Origin: Sphingobacterium sp. UBA6711
Lineage (GTDB): Bacteria; Bacteroidota; Bacteroidia; Sphingobacteriales; Sphingobacteriaceae
DNA: 22,734 nt
Assembly (NCBI GenBank): GCA_002454415.1
Contig: DKIT01000039.1
Coordinates: forward strand, 68,957 to 91,690
Reading direction: 5' to 3'
This document shows positions 16,219-22,734 of the stretch, one piece after another. Under the pieces are notes generated by a model that saw nothing but the letters and a program-made list of their open reading frames with translations, searched no databases and was not told the origin of the DNA. The position numbers were made by a program, and so were the translations under genes. How positions within the stretch are numbered: position 1 is the stretch's first letter; every line of letters starts with the position of its first letter.

Positions 16219-19200
16219 ATGAGAAAATTTGTACTATTTTCTGTTGCTCTTGGATTGAGTTTTCCTTCTGAATCCTATTCTTTTGTAAAAGAAGAAGGTT
16301 CTTTGAATAGCGGTAAGTTGACCAGTGCTATTCTAAGATCTTCATCAAAAAGTGCGGTTCAAAATACGGTGCAAGGTACTGTTACGGATGGAAAAGGTCC
16401 AGTCTCTGGGGTAAGCGTGTCTGTGATTGGTGGTGGTGCCACAACGAAGACCGATGAGCAGGGGCATTTTAAAATTGCGGCTTCCATAGGGAGTAAGTTG
16501 CGATTTTCATTCGTAGGGTACGTGACAAAAGAGGCGACTGTTACTTCAAGTTTGCTTAACGTGACTTTAGCGGATAATAATCAAGCACTTGATGAAGTGG
16601 TTGTTGTCGGCTATGGCACCCAGAAAAAAGGTAACTTAACAGGTGCTGTTTCCACTGTTAACGTAAAAGATAATCTCCAGGGTCGTGCTATTGCAGATGT
16701 TGGTCGCGCTATTCAGGGTACTACACCTGGTTTGACAGTCGTTGTGCCAAGTGGTGAGGTAGGTTCTGATCCGGTGATGAAGATACGTGGTCAGATGGGG
16801 TCAATAACAGGTGGGTCAAGTCCGCTTATCTTATTGGATAATGTTGAGATTCCAAGTATTCAATTGGTTAATCCTGCGGATGTTGAATCTATTTCAGTGT
16901 TGAAAGATGCCGCCGCCGCCTCTATTTATGGAGCTAAAGCAGCCTTTGGTGTGGTATTGATTACCACAAAAAAAGGTGCGCAAGGTGGTGATACATTTAA
17001 TATTAATTATTCCAATAACTTCTCCTTCCAGAACTCAGCTGTAGATTATAATATGGGTGATGTTAATGCGCTTAAATATTCTTTGGAAGCTGCCGAACGA
17101 ATAGGTGAGTCTGAGACAGGAGCATTTTATAAAATCAACCGCGAAAGTTACCAACGGGCGTTGGACTGGAAGCAAAAGTATGGTGGCTCTATCGGTGCTA
17201 ACGATCCCACCGTCTATGGTCGTGATTGGTATGTTAATCCTGCTGAACCTACTAAAAAATATGGCGTGCGTACTTATAATGTCGAGGACTATATGATCCG
17301 TAAGGCGGCACCTACTTCTCAGCATGATTTAAGTATTTCAGGGACCTCTGGAAAGACACAATACAACTTGAGTATGGGATTGTTGAATCAATCCGGTATG
17401 ATGAAAACGACAGATCATGATAAATTTAACCGTACAAATGCGGCATTACGTATATCATCGGAGATTAATAAATATTTGACTGTGCGTGGTGGGGCTATGG
17501 TGTCGCGCCGTAAAAAGGAATATCCTTATACGACCAATTCAACAACAGCGGATCCATGGTTGTACCTTTATCGTTGGAGTTCTCTATATCCGATGGGATA
17601 TGATGAGAACGGTAGAATGATTCGGAGCCCTTGGAGTGAAACTTCATCTGCAAATACGGCGAGCTTTCAAAATAACTACATCAATCTGAATTTGGGAGCT
17701 ACGGTAAATATCATGAAAAATTGGAAGTTTGATTTTGATTATACGTTCTCCAATCAAGAAGAAATTACCACACAGCCTGGGACTCGTTTCACTGCCGCGG
17801 ATTCTTGGGTAGCCGGTGTGGCGAGAAGAGATGTTGCTGGAAACCCTATTTATGTGAATTCGGATGGGCAGGTTGTTGCTGCCGGAGCTGCTGGGGCAAT
17901 GGCTGCATATGATCTAAATTATTATACATATACAGCCAATGGCGCTAATCCGGATCATTATTTAAGGGCTTCGGGTGCTCGCCGTAATAATACGATCAAT
18001 GCCTTTACGACATATAATTTAAATTTGGAAGATGATCATGATTTCAAATTTATCGCAGGTGTTAATCGCGTGACGTTAGATTATGACATGAACTCTTCGC
18101 AGACCTTTAACTTGCTGGATATTCAAAATCCACAATTAGGTTTTGGTGTAAATACTGCTGCCCAACTGGCAAAAGGTGACGCTGCGTGGGAAGCTCAGTT
18201 AGGCTATTTTGGCCGTGTGAATTATGCTTATAAGAATAAATACCTTGTTGAAGCAAATATTCGTTATGACGGTTCCTCTAAATTTCCGAAAGATTTGAAG
18301 TGGCAATGGTTCCCATCGTTCTCTGCGGGTTGGGTGGCTTCGGAAGAAAGTTTTATGGAATGGGCCAAACCTGCGCTTAATCAGTTGAAGTTTAGAGGTT
18401 CGTGGGGTTCTATCGGTGACCAGACTGTGGCTCCAAGTTTATATACATCAACCATGATTCCAGGGGATGTTGCTTGGTTGGGTGCAGACGGTAGCCGTTA
18501 TTTCACGATCGGAACTCCTTCGGCGGTAAGAAGTTCATTGAAATGGCAACGCATTGAAACGACAGATGTGGGTTTGGATATGCGCATGTTTAAGAATAAA
18601 TTCGGATTGGTATTCGATTGGTATAGAAGAGATACCAAGAATATGATTGTTCCGAGTGGTGATGTTAGCGCGACATTTGGTGCGCCTGCGCCACAAAGTA
18701 ATTTCGGTGCTTTGCGCACGCAAGGATGGGAGCTAGCGCTAGATTTTAACCATCGTTTTGAAGGTGGTTTCGGCTTTAATGTCAGAGGGACATTGTCAGA
18801 TGCTAAAACTACAATTTTGCAGTATACAAATACACGTGTAATTTCAGATTACTATAATGGTAAAGATGTTGGTGAAATCTGGGGCTACCGTACTGATAGA
18901 TTGTATCAGGCAGGTGATTTTGAATATGGTTCGGATGGTAAACCACTCCGGGTAACTGTTGCGGGAAAAGAGATGAACAAACTTTCAGATCCAAATGGTG
19001 CTTATAATACTTTTCCAACAAGCAGTAATTTTAGATTTGGTCCTGGAGATGTGAAGTTTGTGGATCTGAATGGTGATAATCAGATCAATTCAGGAGCAGG
19101 TACGCTAGAGGATCACGGTGATATGGAGATTATTGGTAATGAAACTCCACGTTACGAATATGGATTCCGCTTGGGAATGGATTTCAAAGGATTTGATCTT

Positions 19201-19680
19201 TCTGCTTTTATGCAAGGTGTGGGAAAACGTCAGATCTGGGGAAATGGTTTCTTAACGATTCCGGGATATAATGCTTCAGATGGCGCTATGCCTTCGGCGA
19301 TAGCTGATAATTTCTGGTCTTCAGATCATACGGACGCATTTTATCCTCGAGCATATAACAATGCGGCTAGTAACGATGCGAACAATATGGTAAAGCAGTC
19401 CCGTTACCTGTTGGATATGTCATATCTAAGGATTAAAAATATCACGTTAGGATATACACTTCCTTCAACATTGACAAAGAAAGCATTTATTAAAACGGCA
19501 AGAGTTTATACTTCGTTAGAGAATTTCTTCACATTTGACAAGCTGAATGGTTTGCCAGTGGATCCTGAAGCAATCAATGGTTTTTCAATATTTAACGATA
19601 AGAACTATAATTCTGGTAGAACGGGTGTTGGTACGCCTATGTTTAAATCTGTGTCGTTTGGTGTTCAGGTTAATTTTTAA
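16219..19680 (+). CDS. SusC/RagA-family TonB-linked outer membrane receptor, namZ-linked
   Basis: This complete 1153-residue SusC-type receptor has an N-terminal hydrophobic signal (1-21), an unusual Ser-rich linker (about 22-50), a carboxypeptidase-regulatory-like domain (51-118), the junction LDEVVVVGYGTQKKGNLTGAV (124-144), and a plug with SPLILLDNVEIPS and ISVLKDAAAASIYGAKAAFGVVLITTKKG. The barrel ends in FKSVSFGVQVNF with terminal Phe. It is larger than the receptor at 9100 and only distantly similar, so it is not a recent duplicate. The DGVPI motif of most plugs is DNVEIPS here. The plug motif VGYGTQKK and the paired SusD place it in the RagA branch. It is cotranscribed with namZ by spacing, and the susD starts 11 bp downstream. 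Import of a MurNAc-containing oligomer or muropeptide is inference from neighbours. Confidence 0.96.
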   Translation: MRKFVLFSVALGLSFPSESYSFVKEEGSLNSGKLTSAILRSSSKSAVQNTVQGTVTDGKGPVSGVSVSVIGGGATTKTDEQGHFKIAASIGSKLRFSFVGYVTKEATVTSSLLNVTLADNNQALDEVVVVGYGTQKKGNLTGAVSTVNVKDNLQGRAIADVGRAIQGTTPGLTVVVPSGEVGSDPVMKIRGQMGSITGGSSPLILLDNVEIPSIQLVNPADVESISVLKDAAAASIYGAKAAFGVVLITTKKGAQGGDTFNINYSNNFSFQNSAVDYNMGDVNALKYSLEAAERIGESETGAFYKINRESYQRALDWKQKYGGSIGANDPTVYGRDWYVNPAEPTKKYGVRTYNVEDYMIRKAAPTSQHDLSISGTSGKTQYNLSMGLLNQSGMMKTTDHDKFNRTNAALRISSEINKYLTVRGGAMVSRRKKEYPYTTNSTTADPWLYLYRWSSLYPMGYDENGRMIRSPWSETSSANTASFQNNYINLNLGATVNIMKNWKFDFDYTFSNQEEITTQPGTRFTAADSWVAGVARRDVAGNPIYVNSDGQVVAAGAAGAMAAYDLNYYTYTANGANPDHYLRASGARRNNTINAFTTYNLNLEDDHDFKFIAGVNRVTLDYDMNSSQTFNLLDIQNPQLGFGVNTAAQLAKGDAAWEAQLGYFGRVNYAYKNKYLVEANIRYDGSSKFPKDLKWQWFPSFSAGWVASEESFMEWAKPALNQLKFRGSWGSIGDQTVAPSLYTSTMIPGDVAWLGADGSRYFTIGTPSAVRSSLKWQRIETTDVGLDMRMFKNKFGLVFDWYRRDTKNMIVPSGDVSATFGAPAPQSNFGALRTQGWELALDFNHRFEGGFGFNVRGTLSDAKTTILQYTNTRVISDYYNGKDVGEIWGYRTDRLYQAGDFEYGSDGKPLRVTVAGKEMNKLSDPNGAYNTFPTSSNFRFGPGDVKFVDLNGDNQINSGAGTLEDHGDMEIIGNETPRYEYGFRLGMDFKGFDLSAFMQGVGKRQIWGNGFLTIPGYNASDGAMPSAIADNFWSSDHTDAFYPRAYNNAASNDANNMVKQSRYLLDMSYLRIKNITLGYTLPSTLTKKAFIKTARVYTSLENFFTFDKLNGLPVDPEAINGFSIFNDKNYNSGRTGVGTPMFKSVSFGVQVNF

Positions 19681-19691
19681 AATTTACAACA

Positions 19692-21551
19692 ATGAAATTT
19701 ACAAAGAAAATAGCATTTTTGGCGCTTGGAGCAACGTTGGTGCTATCATCCTGTAATAAAGATGTGCTTGATCGTAATCAGCTAACAAGCTTGGAAGACG
19801 AGAAGGGATGGGGTAACGAATTGGCGTTGCGGTTGTATGCCAATGGGTTTTATGCGAATTATTTTACAGGATATAATACAGGGTACGCAACAGCATATGC
19901 GCCTGTTACGGGTTATAATTTTTCGGATGACCTGACGAAGAAAAATATTCAGGATAATTTTGAGAATACGATTCCTACAAGTCGGAAAAATCAGTACTCC
20001 AGTACAATAGCTTTGATGGAGACGCCTGAGATGATTCGTGAATATGCCGGTCCTACCTGGAGTTTTGCGTATGTACGTAAAGCAAATATTTTTATCGATC
20101 GTATAGAGAATAAAACAAAGCCCAATATCAATGATGAAACCTACCGTCACTGGATGGCAGTAGCTCGATTTTTCAGGGGTTTTGAGTATAGCCGGTTGGT
20201 TGAGGTGTTTGGCGATGTGCCTTATTATGATAAGGAACTGAAGGATACAGAATTGGATTTGATGTACAAGGATCGGGATAGTCGTGCGGTTGTTATGGAT
20301 CATGTATATGATGATTTCCAATATGTATTGGACAATATGCGCACAAATGATGGTAAACAATATTTGAATAGATATGTAGCCGCGTCATTTATTTCTAGAC
20401 TGATGTTGTTCGAAGGCTCTTTCCTTTATTACCACAATCTGGATAAAGATCGCGCTAAAAAGTATCTGGAGATGGCACAGAAAGCATCAGAGATTGTTAT
20501 GAATGCTGGGGCTTATAACTTTACCAGTGATTTCAAAAGCTTGTTTGCGTCGGATGATTTGAGTGCTAACAAAGAAGTGATCATGTACCGTGCTTATGAC
20601 GCGACTAAAAGTACAACACATAGTGTGGGTTCATACAGTAATGGGACCGAATCGCAAAGTAATGCGGCAAATTTGGTATTGATCAAATCATTTATCTGTA
20701 ATGATGGTAAGCCATGGCAAAACTCTTCAGTGGCAAATGCCAACAGTTTTACGCTAAAAGATCTAGCTGTTACCCGCGACCCGCGTTTTGAAGCTTCGAT
20801 CTATGAAAAGCCATTGACTTCTTCGGCTACACTTTTCTATGCTTATAAATTTGCGTCAAGGGAAGCATTGACTTATCTAGGGAAAACTTATCCAGCTGCT
20901 TGGGCATCGAATACAAATACATCAGATGCTCCTGTAATTCGCTTGGCTGAGGTCGTGTTGAACTGGGTCGAAGCAAAACAAATCTTGGCTGAGGGTTTTG
21001 GCGCGGTAGCTGTAACGCAAGGAGATGTCGATAAATCTATCAATGCTATTCGCAGTCGTCCACTTGATGCCGCGGCGACAGCAAAAGGTGTGAAAAAAAC
21101 CGCTTCGTTGCAAATTGCCGCAATAGCAGCCGATCCTTCCCGGGATGCTGATGTTTCCCCTTTAATGTGGGAAATCAGACGTGAGAGACGGATGGAGTTC
21201 GTATACGAAGGATTGCGTTTGTTGGATATCAAGCGTTGGAAGAAATTGAATTATATGGATTTCAGTAAAAACAATGATTATTTTCTAGGTCCTTGGATCA
21301 ATGTGAAGCAAGATATGCCGGCGTTATTGGTTGATAGTAAAAAGGGTTTATTAAAGGTGGTGGACGCGAACGGTAATGTCATTAGTTATGATGGTACAAA
21401 CGGTGATAAGTTAATTGGTTATTACCGTGTCGAGGATGTGCAAAATCGTGAGTCATTCACTGATCGTTCTTATGTTGCGCCTTTAGGATTAGAACAGGTA
21501 AATGAATATGCTGCTAAAGGGTATAAACTAACCCAAACAAAAGGGTGGTAG
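19692..21551 (+). CDS. RagB/SusD-family surface lipoprotein
   Basis: This 619-residue lipoprotein starts MKFTKKIAFLALGATLVLSS followed by Cys21 (lipobox L-S-S-C). SusD/RagB features are WSFAYVRKANIFIDRI (about 123-138) and MAVARFFRGFEYSRLVEVFGDVPYYDKEL (154-182) in the N-terminal TPR part, and APVIRLAEVVLNWVEAKQIL (415-434) plus LMWEIRRERRMEFVYEGLRLLDIKRWKKL (493-521) in the C-terminal part. It would be the ligand-binding lid of the SusC directly upstream; the intervening gap is 11 bp and A-rich. A strong terminator follows, closing the unit. It belongs to the classical SusD/RagB family, unlike the SusD-like_2 protein at 12187. The residues that contact ligand cannot be assigned from sequence. 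Confidence 0.95.
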   Translation: MKFTKKIAFLALGATLVLSSCNKDVLDRNQLTSLEDEKGWGNELALRLYANGFYANYFTGYNTGYATAYAPVTGYNFSDDLTKKNIQDNFENTIPTSRKNQYSSTIALMETPEMIREYAGPTWSFAYVRKANIFIDRIENKTKPNINDETYRHWMAVARFFRGFEYSRLVEVFGDVPYYDKELKDTELDLMYKDRDSRAVVMDHVYDDFQYVLDNMRTNDGKQYLNRYVAASFISRLMLFEGSFLYYHNLDKDRAKKYLEMAQKASEIVMNAGAYNFTSDFKSLFASDDLSANKEVIMYRAYDATKSTTHSVGSYSNGTESQSNAANLVLIKSFICNDGKPWQNSSVANANSFTLKDLAVTRDPRFEASIYEKPLTSSATLFYAYKFASREALTYLGKTYPAAWASNTNTSDAPVIRLAEVVLNWVEAKQILAEGFGAVAVTQGDVDKSINAIRSRPLDAAATAKGVKKTASLQIAAIAADPSRDADVSPLMWEIRRERRMEFVYEGLRLLDIKRWKKLNYMDFSKNNDYFLGPWINVKQDMPALLVDSKKGLLKVVDANGNVISYDGTNGDKLIGYYRVEDVQNRESFTDRSYVAPLGLEQVNEYAAKGYKLTQTKGW

Positions 21552-21573
21552 TCCAATTCTTTATATGTATTTG

Positions 21574-21606
21574 GCCTTGTCTAAGTTTTTAGGCAAGGCT
21601 TTTTTA
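21574..21606 (+). terminator. Rho-independent terminator after the second susD
   Basis: Arm GCCTTGTCTAA (21574-21584), a 4-nt loop and TTAGGCAAGGC (21589-21599), an 11-bp stem with one G-U pair, then a T-run. It ends the namZ-susC-susD unit. Confidence 0.9.
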
Positions 21607-21661
21607 TTAACCGATTCCAGCTGTTTTGATTATGGGTAACTTTTAAGTAAAGGAATATAAT

Positions 21662-21704
21662 GCATAAAAACGCATTTTAATTTTTTAGTTACGCATAAAA
21701 ACGC
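21662..21704 (+). repeat. Direct repeat GCATAAAAACGC x2 upstream of the phosphoesterase
   Basis: Exact 12-bp copies at 21662-21673 and 21693-21704, 31 bp start to start, about three helical turns. The second copy ends right beside TATTTTTA (21705-21712), a one-mismatch -7 box. A regulator-binding pair is plausible. Confidence 0.5.
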
Positions 21705-21726
21705 TATTTTTAAGAAAACTTAAGGC

Positions 21727-22734
21727 ATGAAGTACCCAATTATTACCTTTCTAATTGCATTATTATGCATTTTTCGCGCTGCGGTAGCACAGCATCCCTT
21801 TAAATTCGCTCATGTGACGGATACGCACGTGGGCGGGGCAACTGGAGAGGAAGATCTGCGACGTACCGTGAAAGATCTTAATACGTTGAAAGATATTGAT
21901 TTTGTCATTCTCTCGGGAGATATCACCGAATTTGGCGCTGATCATGAACTGAAATTGGCAAAACGAATACTGGATAGTTTGCAGTTGCCTTGGTATGTTA
22001 TTCCAGGTAATCATGACGGAAACTGGTCAGAAAATGGAGCGAATACTTTTCGTACGGTATTTGGAGGGGAGACCTTTTTCTTTAAACATAAAGGCTATGC
22101 CTTTATAGGAACCAATTCGGGGCCCAATATGCGGATGAGTCCGGGGCAAATCCCGCGTGAGAACCTCGTGTGGATGGATTCAATTTTTGCAGCAAACCCA
22201 GATAAGCAGACCCCGTTAATATATATCAACCACTATCCACAGGATTCTTCATTGAACAACTGGTTTGATGCGCTAAAACGTGTCAAGACACGCAATGTGC
22301 AGTTGGCATTGTGTGGACATGGGCATATCAATAAGCTGTATGATTGGGAAGGGATTCCTGGCGTAATGGGAAGGTCCAACCTTCGCGCCAATAAAGAAAT
22401 TGGGGGATATAATATCGTAACCATCGCTGATGGGAAAGCGATTTATCAAGAGCGTAATCCTGGGACTGGTACGATAGAAAAGCCTTGGGTGGAAATTTCC
22501 TTGGTAAATCATCATTTTGAGACTGAAACTGCGGCTTATCCAAGGCCGAGCTATGCTGTAAATGCAAGGTATGCGGATCAGGTTAGGGTGAATTGGACAT
22601 TTGAAGATGCTAGCGACATTGGAGCCGGACTTACAATCTATCAAGGTAAAGTGATTTCGTCAAATACAGGGGGGGAGATCTTTGCTCTTGATCTAAAAAC
22701 AGGCAAACGCTTATGGTCGTTCCGTACAGGAGGT
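21727..22734 (+). CDS. Calcineurin-like phosphoesterase with PQQ-type beta-propeller, 3' end beyond window
   Basis: The frame is open from ATG 21727 to the right edge (336 codons). A signal peptide (about 1-21, RAAVA-Q) shows export. The metallophosphatase domain (about 25-235) has all the dimetal motifs: Asp32-x-His34 in VTDTHVGG, Asp65 in LSGDITEFG, Asn95-His96-Asp97 in IPGNHDGN, His169 in INHYPQ and His198/His200 in CGHGHINK. A linker domain (236-300) leads to YQGKVISSNTGGEIFALDLK then TGKRLWSFRTGG, the classic PQQ/BamB-type propeller blade, where the window ends. Such phosphoesterase-propeller fusions act on unknown periplasmic phosphoesters. It has its own upstream region after a terminator. 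It may be part of the neighbouring locus or simply adjacent; the substrate is unknown. Confidence 0.92.
   Translation, partial: MKYPIITFLIALLCIFRAAVAQHPFKFAHVTDTHVGGATGEEDLRRTVKDLNTLKDIDFVILSGDITEFGADHELKLAKRILDSLQLPWYVIPGNHDGNWSENGANTFRTVFGGETFFFKHKGYAFIGTNSGPNMRMSPGQIPRENLVWMDSIFAANPDKQTPLIYINHYPQDSSLNNWFDALKRVKTRNVQLALCGHGHINKLYDWEGIPGVMGRSNLRANKEIGGYNIVTIADGKAIYQERNPGTGTIEKPWVEISLVNHHFETETAAYPRPSYAVNARYADQVRVNWTFEDASDIGAGLTIYQGKVISSNTGGEIFALDLKTGKRLWSFRTGG

Noticed and set aside
19782..20360. 192-codon ORF on the minus strand
   Set aside because: It is antisense to the N-terminal TPR region of susD and shows no domain.

Overview
This window looks like a chromosomal segment of a Bacteroidota bacterium, most likely a Sphingobacterium/Pedobacter-type member of the Sphingobacteriales. 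The evidence is three SusC-type TonB-linked receptors and two SusD lipoproteins, a DUF6266-type protein, lipoproteins with Bacteroidota-style lipoboxes, weak Shine-Dalgarno sequences, and promoter-like sites resembling the Bacteroidota -33 TTTG / -7 TAnnTTTG consensus. The genus is inference; no rRNA or marker gene is present.

Layout. (1) 1-2204, minus: a SusC-like receptor whose C-terminal part runs off the left edge. (2) 2658-4115, minus: an EamA-type exporter, a RidA deaminase and a 43-residue membrane microprotein; the first two are almost overlapping. (3) 4201-7083, plus: N-acetylglucosamine-6-phosphate deacetylase (nagA), then a GHL10-family lipoprotein related to peptidoglycan glycosidase DigH, closed by a strong terminator. 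(4) 7122-8339: an acyl-CoA thioesterase (plus) converging on a DUF6266-like protein (minus). (5) 8340-9099: a 760-bp gap with an unusual two-sided ladder of 11-bp repeats around a 40-bp palindrome. (6) 9100-13790: a susC-susD pair (SusD-like_2 type) with its own terminator. (7) 13838-14488: a secreted N-acetylmuramoyl-L-alanine amidase whose start codon lies right next to a consensus -7 box. (8) 14923-21606: a DUF1343/NamZ-type exo-N-acetylmuramidase lipoprotein followed by a second susC-susD pair (RagB type) and a terminator. (9) 21727-22734: a calcineurin-like phosphoesterase leading into a PQQ-type beta-propeller, cut by the right edge.

How the genes may work together. NagA, the GHL10 lipoprotein, the amidase and NamZ are four steps that fit peptidoglycan breakdown: glycan cleavage, peptide removal, release of terminal MurNAc, and entry of GlcNAc-6-phosphate into metabolism. 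NamZ sits directly upstream of a SusCD pair with no visible terminator between them. The main inference is that 9100-21606 is a muropeptide or cell-wall-glycan uptake locus built like a polysaccharide utilization locus. The substrate of both SusCD pairs is unproven, and nagZ, murQ and a MurNAc kinase are not in the window.
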